Source: Porphyromonas asaccharolytica DSM 20707
Lineage (GTDB): Bacteria; Bacteroidota; Bacteroidia; Bacteroidales; Porphyromonadaceae
Direction of reading: 5' to 3'
Length of the DNA stretch: 64,000 bases
Assembly: GCF_000212375.1 (NCBI RefSeq)
Contig: NC_015501.1
Location: 1,736,001-1,800,000, forward strand
Notes under the pieces: model-generated
Told to the model about the DNA's origin: nothing
The model's database searches: none
Seen by the model: the letters and a program-made list of their open reading frames with translations, nothing else
Shown here: positions 26,450 through 34,436 of the stretch, one piece after another
Layout: every line of letters begins with the position of its first letter
How positions within the stretch are numbered: position 1 is the first letter of the stretch
Made by a program: the position numbers and the translations under genes

Positions 26450-29400
26450 TTAGTGGTTTGTTGAGTCAGAAAGCCTCTGACTAAGCTGCTGAGCGGTCAC
26501 CTCCTTGATAGCCTCCAGAGATCCGCCAAAGATAGGTAGCGCTTGTCTCAGCATCGTCTCATACTCTGCCGAGAGGTTGCGACCCCAAAGCATATCTATA
26601 CGAACTAAGTCCATAAGCGTGACGAGCGAGTAGCGTACCATCGAGTCGCTGATCAGGGCTATCTGATGACGTGGATTCTGCTGGCTGACCCAGTAGAGGA
26701 GTTGCGCCGTATCACGATAGAGCGCACGAACGATCTCGTCGCCCTGCTCTAGCATATCGGCACGGTAGTATGCATCTGCTAGAGCTACGTCAGTCATATC
26801 GTAGGGCACCGCCTTAGGCGAGATCACATCGGCACACTTCGTCAGCACTTCCCTAGCTCGCTCAGTGTCGCCTTGACGCAGGAGCGCTTGGGCTAGCGTT
26901 GCGAAAACACGAGAGCGGTAGTAGTAAGAGATATTGCGCCGGATATTCTCGTCAAAGTAGATGTTGGGGTCGTTGGCATTGAAGTAGCGATACTGGTGCA
27001 TCACCAAGTCATACAGACGCTCCACTTCGACCTCGTAGGGTGTACCCACTACGGTCGTCGGGTTAAAGCGCTGCGCCATACCCACATAAGACATATACTG
27101 TCTCTGGTTGGCAAAGATATTCTGAGGAGCCGAGCTTACCCACATGATCGGTCTCTCCCACTTCGCTGCACCCAGCATATCTAGGACAAAGAGCTGATCT
27201 CTGGTCACAGCCGACTTACCCTCTAGCGAAAGCACCATACTCCCGGGCATAGGCAAGCCCTGAAGCTGTGGGAAGTGCTTAGCGACAACCGCCGAATCAA
27301 CGGGTAGCAGCACCTTGTCCGCAGGCATCTGCACCTGTCCTTGAGGCACGACCTTGGTCGCCTCCTTCATCGCTTGGTCGAAAGGCATCGGCACCGCACT
27401 CGTCGGGCGTATCAGCGCATAGGAGTTCGTAACGAAGAAAGCCGGACTCATATACTTATTAGGTATCGGCTGCGCTTCGTAGCTGTGACGCAGCATGTGC
27501 TTGCCGTACCACTCTGACTGCAGGTAGCTCAGATTGCTCACCTTGACATCAGTGCGCACACCCTCCACCTCCTGGGCATACCATAGGGGGAAGGTATCGT
27601 TGTCTCCGAAGCAAAGTAGCACCGCATTGGGATCACAGCTAATCAAGTAGTTGTAGCCGAAGTCGCTTGCTAGGACACGTCCCGAGCGGTCGTGGTCGTC
27701 CCAGTTTTCCGAAGCCATCTGTATCGGCACGATCAGCCCTAGTACCGAGACGATCGAGGCGGTCAGTACAGGCTTGAGCTTAGCACGACTCAGCAGTTCG
27801 TAAAGTCCTGCCACCCCGAAGCCGATCCATATCGCAAAGGCGTAGAAAGAACCCGCATAGGCGTAGTCTCGCTCACGTGGCTGCCCTGGCGTCTGGTTGA
27901 TGTAAAGGATGATTGCCAAGCCCGTCATAAAGAAGAGCGCCAGCGTGATCCAAAAAGCTTGCATCCCCTTCTTGCGTCTCGTCACTTGATAGGCAATGCC
28001 TAGGAAGCCAAGGAGCAACGGCAGGAGGAAGTAAGCGTTGCGTCCCTTGTTGTTGCGTAATTGATCTGGCAGATCCTTAGTCTTACCCAGTGCGATCTGA
28101 TCAATAAATGAATAGCCCGTGAGGACTCCTCCCTTGAGCATACCGCCATCGCCCTGCAGGTCGTTCTGACGGCCGATGAAGTTCCAGCCGAAGTAACGCC
28201 AGTACATATAGTTAACCTGATAGCGCAGGAGATACTTCAAGTTGTCCGCCATCGAGGGCTTCGACATATCTTCGGGATTGCGATCTACCCAACTGTTGTA
28301 ACCATTTATATGCTCTGGCTGCGAAGAATACATACGGGGAAAGAGCATCTTGCTCCCCTCAGCATACTTCAACTCAGGCTGACTATAGATCTTGACATAC
28401 TCGTCTGGTTCGTTGGGATTACCCTTCACCTTAGGCGCATAGACCGGCTTACCCTCCTCCATGGCAATAGGACGCGCCACGTAGGTAGCACTATATAGGT
28501 GCGGGATAGCGCCGTACTGCTCACGGTTGATGTAGCTCTTGATGGCAAGCGCCGTATTCGGCTCATTCTGATTCATCGGCGTACCAGCCAGCGAGCGCAC
28601 GAGAATCACCCCATAAGAGCTAAAGCCGATCATGATGACCAGCATACACATCTGTGCCGTGTGTAGCATCTGGAGGGAGACCTTTCTGTTTTGAAATAGG
28701 TATATCGCCAGAGCTATCGTCACGATCACGCCTAGCCAGACGGCTCCTCCGAAGTATGGGATGCCGATCAAGCACCACGAGAGGATAAACGAGCTAATGA
28801 TCAGACTACGACCACGCTCGCCTCGCTGATAAAGCGTGAGCGAACCGACCAGCACCACCATGAGGACCGCTAGATAGAGGTAGAAGCCACTGTTGTACGG
28901 CATCTTTAGCCCATTGACCACCCAGCGATCTATCGTACCACCGAAGGCGACGACACCCTGCATGATGCCAAACATAATGACCGCTATCAAAACGAAGGAG
29001 ACGATCAGTGTCGTGGCGATCCCCTTGAAGGTCAGCGTATCATGCTTGCGGAAGTAGTATATGAGTGCCATCGCAGGGATGCAGAGCAGGTTGAGCATGT
29101 GCACCCCGATGCTTAGTCCCATCACGTAGGCGATCAGGACGATCCAGCGATCAGAGCGAGCATTGTCTGCACGGTCGCTCCACTTGAGCATCAGCCAGAA
29201 AACCAGTGCCGTCAAGAAGGAGCTAAAGGCATACACCTCGCTCTCAACAGCACTGTACCAGAACGTATCCGTAAAGGTATAGAGCAACGCACCCACCAGT
29301 CCAGAGCCCATGATCAGGATCGTCTGCGCTAAGGTAGGCACAGGCATTACCCCCTCAGGGACCAACTGCTTAGCACAAGGCGAAGCGCCTGGTAGTACCA

Positions 29401-29722
29401 CACGACGCACCAAATGGGTGATACTCCAGAAGAGCAGCAGTATCGTCCCCGCACTGAGTAGTCCACTCAGCGCGTTAGTGTATAGTCCCGCCAGCTCGGG
29501 CGTAGGTGCCAGGTGTGCAGCGACATTGTACACAAGCATGTAGATCGGTGCCCCAGGTGGGTGCCCCACCTCCAGCTTGAAGGCCGATAAGATAAACTCG
29601 GGGCAGTCCCACAGACTCGCTGAGGGGCCGATGGTCATCAGGTAGACCACCGCTGCGATGACAAAGGTCACCCAGCCCACCACGTTGTTCAGCAGATTGT
29701 ACAGTCGCCAGTTCTGTTGCAT
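26450..29722 (-). CDS. DUF2723 multi-spanning membrane protein
   Basis: 1,090 residues from the ATG at 29720-29722. The N-terminal two thirds carry about twelve or more hydrophobic segments, and the DUF2723 signature TIGPSASLWDCPEFILSAFKLEVGHPPGAP lies in the first loop (split here: SLWDCPEFILSAF, KLEVGHPPGAPIY), with acidic residues where GT-C glycosyltransferases have theirs. The C-terminal 350 residues are soluble with a helical TPR-like part. The family includes human TMEM260, a protein O-mannosyltransferase, so a role in protein O-glycosylation is plausible but inferred. The frame runs up to 29848, but a -7 box at 29752-29759 lies between, so the internal start is preferred. Confidence 0.83.
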   Translation of the reverse strand: MQQNWRLYNLLNNVVGWVTFVIAAVVYLMTIGPSASLWDCPEFILSAFKLEVGHPPGAPIYMLVYNVAAHLAPTPELAGLYTNALSGLLSAGTILLLFWSITHLVRRVVLPGASPCAKQLVPEGVMPVPTLAQTILIMGSGLVGALLYTFTDTFWYSAVESEVYAFSSFLTALVFWLMLKWSDRADNARSDRWIVLIAYVMGLSIGVHMLNLLCIPAMALIYYFRKHDTLTFKGIATTLIVSFVLIAVIMFGIMQGVVAFGGTIDRWVVNGLKMPYNSGFYLYLAVLMVVLVGSLTLYQRGERGRSLIISSFILSWCLIGIPYFGGAVWLGVIVTIALAIYLFQNRKVSLQMLHTAQMCMLVIMIGFSSYGVILVRSLAGTPMNQNEPNTALAIKSYINREQYGAIPHLYSATYVARPIAMEEGKPVYAPKVKGNPNEPDEYVKIYSQPELKYAEGSKMLFPRMYSSQPEHINGYNSWVDRNPEDMSKPSMADNLKYLLRYQVNYMYWRYFGWNFIGRQNDLQGDGGMLKGGVLTGYSFIDQIALGKTKDLPDQLRNNKGRNAYFLLPLLLGFLGIAYQVTRRKKGMQAFWITLALFFMTGLAIILYINQTPGQPRERDYAYAGSFYAFAIWIGFGVAGLYELLSRAKLKPVLTASIVSVLGLIVPIQMASENWDDHDRSGRVLASDFGYNYLISCDPNAVLLCFGDNDTFPLWYAQEVEGVRTDVKVSNLSYLQSEWYGKHMLRHSYEAQPIPNKYMSPAFFVTNSYALIRPTSAVPMPFDQAMKEATKVVPQGQVQMPADKVLLPVDSAVVAKHFPQLQGLPMPGSMVLSLEGKSAVTRDQLFVLDMLGAAKWERPIMWVSSAPQNIFANQRQYMSYVGMAQRFNPTTVVGTPYEVEVERLYDLVMHQYRYFNANDPNIYFDENIRRNISYYYRSRVFATLAQALLRQGDTERAREVLTKCADVISPKAVPYDMTDVALADAYYRADMLEQGDEIVRALYRDTAQLLYWVSQQNPRHQIALISDSMVRYSLVTLMDLVRIDMLWGRNLSAEYETMLRQALPIFGGSLEAIKEVTAQQLSQRLSDSTNH

Positions 29723-29751
29723 ATCTATAGTTAAAGTATCGTATACGGAGA

Positions 29752-29759
29752 CAAAGGTA
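29752..29759 (-). promoter_or_regulatory. -7 box of the DUF2723 gene
   Basis: Minus strand TACCTTTG, a perfect TANNTTTG, 30 bases before the chosen ATG. No obvious -33 TTTG. Confidence 0.5.
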
Positions 29760-29877
29760 CGAAAATAGGAGTTAGAGAGTTGTCCTCCCCTGAAATGGTA
29801 TGCACTCATCCTCAAAGTACAGCCAATTACACTCTCGCCCCTTATCACGAGCGAGTCGTAGCTGGCTATGATACTTC

Positions 29878-31098
29878 TTAGAGATCCACCCTTACATACT
29901 CCTCCCGATCGACACTCTTTGCCTGTCCATTGTTCTGGACATAGGTGCGTATATCATACAGGTCTATGCCCCCATCACGAAATCGCTCTTTGACATTGTA
30001 TTCGAAGCCACTCAACTGACACTTTAGTTGATCAATCTGCTTGTTTAGTGGCTTGAGGGCAAACTGATAGCTACGAGGTGTCAGCTGCTCGCTCCGGAGT
30101 TGCCGCTTCAGGCTTTGCTTCTGCCTCTTCAGCTCCTCGATCTGAGCCTTCACCCGCTGCTCTAGATCCTTATAGTCGGCATAGATCTGGCGCACCTCAT
30201 CGTCATGAAGCCGTAGCACCGCATGCTCATATTTATATCTCCATCTCCGTGCCTCCTTATCCCGATGCTCCACCTGCTCGGCCAGCTGCACGATACGATG
30301 TTGTAGGAAGCGCTCTCTCACATTGCTCGTAAAGTCCTTCTCGCCGCCATCCTCCACATGCAGGATGTCCAGTAGCTCTTGGAGCGTATAGGCTTGGTAG
30401 ATCTGCTTAGCTTCGTCGTAGCGCGTGTTGATCTTCATCAGCGACTGCCAGTATTTGGAAAAGCCGGAGAGCCGTATAGGAGCCGACTCACCACTCTCAT
30501 AGAGCTGCCCACAGCTGTTAGACCCCGAGAGCGGACTCCCCGCAAGCTGATAGACGAGACTCATACGACCACTATCAGAGATCACCATAGTGCCTAAGCA
30601 ATGACTCCACCACTCTAGATAGATGCCGATAGTAGGTCTGTGAAAGCCTGACGTGCCCGTGTAGGCCAAGCCATTATGCGCCACAATGGGCGTGAGAAAC
30701 ATACGACTATCCTGCAGTATGCGCTCTCGATGTGCTAGCAGATAGAAAGCATTGTTCTTAAAGAGCTGACGAAGCTCCTCTTGCTCTTCTTTCGCTACAG
30801 GCTTCCGAGTTACCCTCCTCCGCCCTATGCCGAAGTACTCCCCCGTCCTGTCTAGCTGTAGCTCATCAGCCACCACCTCCTGCGGCTGCTCCTCCTCGGG
30901 CTTAGGATAGCACGTCAGGATCGTACCGTCCAGCAGACGGATGGCACCCTCTGGATGTCTCTCCTCCTCAGATTCGTCAGTAGCAGATGGCACCCCCGTC
31001 TCACTCTGTGGCTCAGATGAGGGCGTAGCAATAGCGTGAGAAGCTACCTTTGGCGACTCCTCACGAGATGATGGTTCATAAGATGGTTGTGCTGTCAT
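29878..31098 (-). CDS. Unknown protein with disordered N-terminus and coiled coil
   Basis: 406 residues, not recognised. Residues 1-85 are rich in Ser, Glu, Pro and Thr and look disordered. Residues 110-240 form a compact domain with ILQDSRMFLTPIVAHNGLAYTG, YLEWWSHCLGTMVISDSGRMS and GQLYESGESAPIRLSGFSKYW. Residues 265-375 are a charged coiled coil (DEVRQIYADYKDLEQRVKAQ and RQLRSEQLTP). There is no signal peptide, so it is probably cytoplasmic. It is the last chromosomal-looking gene before the mobile region; its neighbours give no hint of function. Confidence 0.6.
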   Translation of the reverse strand: MTAQPSYEPSSREESPKVASHAIATPSSEPQSETGVPSATDESEEERHPEGAIRLLDGTILTCYPKPEEEQPQEVVADELQLDRTGEYFGIGRRRVTRKPVAKEEQEELRQLFKNNAFYLLAHRERILQDSRMFLTPIVAHNGLAYTGTSGFHRPTIGIYLEWWSHCLGTMVISDSGRMSLVYQLAGSPLSGSNSCGQLYESGESAPIRLSGFSKYWQSLMKINTRYDEAKQIYQAYTLQELLDILHVEDGGEKDFTSNVRERFLQHRIVQLAEQVEHRDKEARRWRYKYEHAVLRLHDDEVRQIYADYKDLEQRVKAQIEELKRQKQSLKRQLRSEQLTPRSYQFALKPLNKQIDQLKCQLSGFEYNVKERFRDGGIDLYDIRTYVQNNGQAKSVDREEYVRVDL

Positions 31099-31445
31099 AA
31101 TTTGGTTTTTAACTAGTTGGTTTATAGGTTAAACGTCTAATTCGCATCCATTCTTCCCACCGTGACCATTATGCAAGGCTCGGTTGGGGCGGTCCGTAGA
31201 CCGGCTCTTAATGCTAACTAATCGCAACTCAGCTATCAATGAATCCACACACGACCACAAGTTAATCGTGAATAGCCCTTTTCGATTTTGAATTGCAGTG
31301 CAAACATACGTATAACCTTCGAGCTATACAAACCTTTCGTGTTAAATAACGCTACTTGAACTGCTAAGAAGTCTGAATCTCTTGAGGATCTATCGGACTC
31401 AAATATCATACTCCACACAGGAAAAGACAAGCCCCTGGCGAAGAA
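31099..31445. other. Gene-free stretch at the chromosome / mobile-region boundary
   Basis: No ORF, tRNA or terminator was found here. The first part is of normal composition; from about 31260 it becomes AT-richer. The true left end of the mobile region probably lies between here and 31709, but no attachment duplication could be identified. Confidence 0.4.
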
Positions 31446-31622
31446 ATTTCATTCTCCACGGAGAAAATCAAAAATCTCCACGGAGCTATTTGTCATTCTC
31501 CACGTGGGCGAGAAATAATTCCTCCGAAGTTTCATTTGATTCCTCCGAAGTTTCATTTCGTCCCTACGTGGAAAATGTTTTTTCTCCACGTGGAGATTTC
31601 GAAATTCCTCCGTGGAAAATTT
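31446..31622. repeat. Repeat family A, copy 2
   Basis: Same design as 18484-18680: outer arms with CTCCACGGAG and CTCCACGTGG, a core with two direct copies of ATTCCTCCGAAGTTTCATTT, and a right arm with CTACGTGG, CTCCACGTGGAG and TCCTCCGTGG. The core copies are nearly identical to those of copy 1, although one lies in core chromosome and this one at the edge of mobile DNA. Confidence 0.85.
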
Positions 31623-31708
31623 CTGCCAGCAGAGAGTACGATAGTGAAAATCACGAACCAACAAAGGTGACACAGGATATGAAGACAACTTCATAACTCT
31701 AGTCCAAA

Positions 31709-31905
31709 CGCAGATTATCTACGCCTTGCTCCACATTGCTCGCCAACACCTTGTATATCCCGAGATGAAGACCAGCACGTAGCTGTCATTGCTATTTAAT
31801 TCCATAAATCACTCTGTTTGATTTGAATAACACCTTGCAGACAGCAAATCTATAGGCTAAAATCGACTCTTCTAAGTCTCAGTGAATGATAAGGGAAGGT
31901 GGTGA
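31709..31905 (-). pseudogene. Decayed 5' fragment of a DUF3945 gene
   Basis: 31709-31763 aligns by eye with 35546-35600 and 31766-31856 with 35800-35890 of the intact DUF3945 gene (shared runs such as ATCTACGCCTTGCTCCACAT and ATAAATCACTCTGTTTGATT). About 200 bases between the two blocks are missing, and the rest of the gene is gone. The weaker upstream likeness goes on to about 31905. It is a second, older copy of the same transposon region. Confidence 0.8.
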
Positions 31906-31980
31906 CGAAAAAGAAAATTCGGGAGTCTGATTTTTGCATTTTCTAGAGGAAAACGCATGCGGAGATTAGAAATAAATGTT

Positions 31981-31988
31981 TACCTTTG
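31981..31988 (+). promoter_or_regulatory. -7 box of the lipoprotein gene at 32040
   Basis: TACCTTTG, perfect TANNTTTG, 51 bases before the chosen ATG. No TTTG at the -33 distance. Confidence 0.45.
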
Positions 31989-32039
31989 CAAGCGAACTAA
32001 GGTAATTCAACCAGCGAAAGTGTGTTATCACAGACCGTA

Positions 32040-32639
32040 ATGAGGCATATTAAATTTGCATTTACAATTGTCGCTTGTCTCTTGACAGCGTGTGCTCCTG
32101 TTTCAACCAATTTAGATCATCAGAAAAAGTTTGACTCGGAGATTACACGAGTAGATAGTATTGCGATAATACTAGCTGAGATTAGAGCACTAGATCAAGG
32201 TATTAGAGACAACTCCAGTCTTTTCTTAGCAAACAGTCGGGCTTTTAATCTTCATACTGATAGTCTCTGCTTCTCCAAAGCAATTTGGGTCATCGAGCAT
32301 TATGGGTATATCAAGAACTTAGGGAAGTACAACGACTCTTTCGGATACCTATTAGAAGCCCTGCCCGCAGTGTTACTACATAATCCTCAAAGGCTGATAG
32401 AGCCACATACTTATGACCTCTTGAAGCGAGAGGTGGAAGCAGGTAGACTACCTGCCGAATTTGTAGCCACCTTGCTTGATAAGTATTATGTGATGAAAGA
32501 GAAACGCACATTATACTTTTCGGGGTTTCGACAGTGGCTACAACAGCCCTATCCTCAAAAGAGAGATCAGGCACTGTCTGACAGTCTCAGACAAGATTTA
32601 GGACTACCAGTGCTTCCAGACAGCCTATTTGTGTATTAG
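32040..32639 (+). CDS. Lipoprotein of unknown function
   Basis: 199 residues from the ATG at 32040 (six codons inside the longest frame). This start gives a clean lipoprotein signal, RHIKFAFTIVACLLTAC, with the Cys near residue 17. The rest is mostly helical (VDSIAIILAEIRALDQGIRD, LLEALPAVLLHNPQRLIEP) with no motif I know. It is AT-richer than the chromosome and lies between the DUF3945 remnant and the IS element, so it was probably brought in with the mobile DNA. Confidence 0.65.
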   Translation: MRHIKFAFTIVACLLTACAPVSTNLDHQKKFDSEITRVDSIAIILAEIRALDQGIRDNSSLFLANSRAFNLHTDSLCFSKAIWVIEHYGYIKNLGKYNDSFGYLLEALPAVLLHNPQRLIEPHTYDLLKREVEAGRLPAEFVATLLDKYYVMKEKRTLYFSGFRQWLQQPYPQKRDQALSDSLRQDLGLPVLPDSLFVY

Positions 32640-32739
32640 TGCTGTATATCCGTCTATACATGATCCCAATCTAACTACAGAAGCGCAGAGGATCCATCAC
32701 GTACAGAAGTGATTGATTGACTAGAATAAGTCAGTGTAA

Positions 32740-34097
32740 ACCAATAGTGTCCTAAACGTTTTTGGCGGGGGATGGGTGTAAGATAGCTGTCAAGCGAGTC
32801 AATCGCCCCTTGACATTTGCGATAAAAACGGGGGTATCCCCCCTATGCTATTTCGGGCTCGTCTGGAGGCGGTGAAAACGGCTCATTTATCCACTGAAAG
32901 AGGTCGATTTTGGTGAACGTGTTGAGTCTCAAAGATGCTGTTAAATTGGAGAGACACCAGGGGTGTTTTGCTATTCGCTTGAGATATTGAAGTAAGAGAA
33001 TCGTAATCAGAGCCGTCCAAATCTGAATCTCGACAGCGTTTTGAGAGGTCCCCAGAAAGCTCTTGATGTGCAGGTTTTGCTTGAGGTTTCTAAAGAAGAT
33101 CTCAATCTTCCAACGTGAACGATATAGTGCTGCAATAGTACTGGCTGCATGCTTAAAGTCATTGGTATACAAATCAATCGTGTAACCTCCTTGAACATTG
33201 TAGATGCCTATCCTACGAATCTTCTTAGGGTACTTACTCGCTGTCTCTACGCCTGTCAGTCTCACCTCTTCATCTTTCAGTATCTCTTGAGATGTCGTAT
33301 CAGGCAAATCTCTCTCCCTTATTGACTCAAATTGGATGTTGTCTCTTCCTCTGACGATGAAAACAACCCCTGTGCTGTCCCAATGATTCAGAAGCTCAGT
33401 ATCGCTGTAGATTCGATCAGCTACAACGATGGCGCCTCGGGCAAAGTGAAGCTTTTTGGCAATCGTATTGTCGGCGCCCTTGCCATTGGTTATACAGACG
33501 AATTCAGGCAGAAGTGTCTCAAAATCAAGCTCTGTATGCATCTTGACGGCACCTTTGGTGTGCGTGTATAGAGCCCAGTCGTACATCTCTAGGCAGAGAG
33601 ACATTAGGGTGGAGTCCTATAGACAGACTTTCGCCTTCAGCCGTTTCTTCATCTGCTTGAGACCTCCGTGCTGTCCCAAATGTTGGAAGAGGGCATAAAA
33701 GACATCTTCGAAGAAGCTTGAAGTGCGGTGAGCGTTCTGATAGCCGATGTTGGATTTGGAGGGGGCTCGTGAGAGACCTAGATGATTGAGATTGCCCGTG
33801 GCAGATTGTAGCCCCTCTGAGATTTGACGTAGCGATACGCTACCCGAGAACTGGCTGAAGATCATAGTCACCAAATGGCTCCACGAGTTAAAGCCCTTTG
33901 CATGCTTGTCTGTGGCATGCTTCTTGACCAACCGTTGGATGATTTCTCGAGGTATGAGGCGGATTACTTGTGCGAATAGTGTTATATTTGCCATTGAAAA
34001 GGGTTGTTTGTGACAACTCTTACTAGCTGTGCTTTTATTCCAATTACAAACCTACCCTTTTCTCTTTATCCTGCAAAACGTTTAGGACACTATTGGT
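32740..34097 (-). mobile_element. IS4-type insertion sequence with perfect terminal repeats
   Basis: The ends are inverted copies over 23 bases: ACCAATAGTGTCCTAAACG at 32740 and its complement ending at 34097, each followed inward by TTTT. The element is 1,358 bases and contains one transposase gene on the minus strand, broken by a stop codon. No target-site duplication is evident: the left flank is GTGTAA and the right flank GCTACC. Confidence 0.85.
32843..33994 (-). pseudogene. IS4-family transposase with in-frame amber stop
   Basis: The frame from 33994 has an N-terminal DUF4372-like domain (LVKKHATDKHAKGFNSW, FSGSVSLRQISEGL) and runs to LKAKVCL, where a TAG at 33617-33619 ends it. The same frame continues at once with DSTLMSLCLEMYDWA and a DDE domain: ADRIYSDTELL holds the probable second Asp and YRSRWKIEIFFRNLKQNL the Glu motif. 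The interrupted codon would normally be Ile in LIDST, just before the presumed first catalytic Asp. A restart at the ATG 33604 would lack this Asp, so the product is probably inactive unless the stop is read through. Confidence 0.85.
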
Positions 34098-34134
34098 GCT
34101 ACCGAGGGTTTCTCAGCAATAACACATAAAATCA

Positions 34135-34165
34135 TTTGTTATTCAACTATTTATTTGTAACTTTG
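34135..34165 (+). promoter_or_regulatory. Full Bacteroidota-type promoter
   Basis: TTTG at 34135-34138 and TAACTTTG at 34158-34165 with a 19-base spacer match both boxes and the known spacing. It starts 38 bases past the IS and points right, to a short unit closed by the terminator at 34409. The string GTAACTTTGC also fits the CTnDOT-type attachment core GTANNTTTGC. Confidence 0.6.
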
Positions 34166-34187
34166 CGCTTGTCATTACTCGCACTTT

Positions 34188-34340
34188 ATGGGGAGTATTT
34201 TCAGGCTTTTGTATAATCAGTTATATGCTGCCTCTATTAGTAAGTTTTACTGCAGATTGTCTTACAATTTTAAGTTTTACAAGAAAGGAGATACAGCTTA
34301 TGGATTATATTGTATTGGCTCTTGGGGTTGTGGCAGATAA
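34188..34340 (+). CDS. Candidate 50-residue small protein
   Basis: ATG at 34188 opens 50 codons: MGSIFRLLYNQLYAASISKF, then YCRLSYNFKFYKKGDTAYG and LYCIGSWGCGR. It has three Cys, many Tyr and Phe, and a Gly/Cys-rich tail. It sits about 15 bases past the predicted transcript start. A second small frame, MDYIVLALGVVADKDLYT at 34301-34357, overlaps it and has a better ribosome site (AAGGAG nine bases upstream). Either could be a leader peptide, or the whole could be a non-coding RNA. No family recognised. Confidence 0.3.
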   Translation: MGSIFRLLYNQLYAASISKFYCRLSYNFKFYKKGDTAYGLYCIGSWGCGR

Positions 34341-34408
34341 AGACCTTTATACATAAAGATGATTATTCCCAAAACATATAGTGGCTAACCCCACTGCCGC
34401 CACATACG

Positions 34409-34436
34409 GAGACTCGCAAAAGCGAGTCTCTTTTTT
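34409..34436 (+). terminator. Rho-independent terminator
   Basis: GAGACTCGC-AAAA-GCGAGTCTC followed by six T, a textbook rightward terminator. It closes the unit begun by the promoter at 34135 and abuts the stop codon of the convergent DUF3945 gene. Confidence 0.9.

Noticed and set aside
29723-29848. Longer N-terminus of the DUF2723 protein
   Set aside because: A perfect -7 box lies inside this part; the extension has no membrane or family character.
31136-31260. Possible tRNA at the edge of the mobile region
   Set aside because: No cloverleaf could be folded on either strand and no T-loop GTTCRA motif in place.
31382-31696. Open frame of 104 codons
   Set aside because: Translation of repeat A copy 2, with the same pseudo-protein as at 18.5 kb.
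32843-33604. Second transposase ORF as a separate gene
   Set aside because: It is in the same frame as the upstream part and separated only by one TAG; it would lack the first catalytic Asp.
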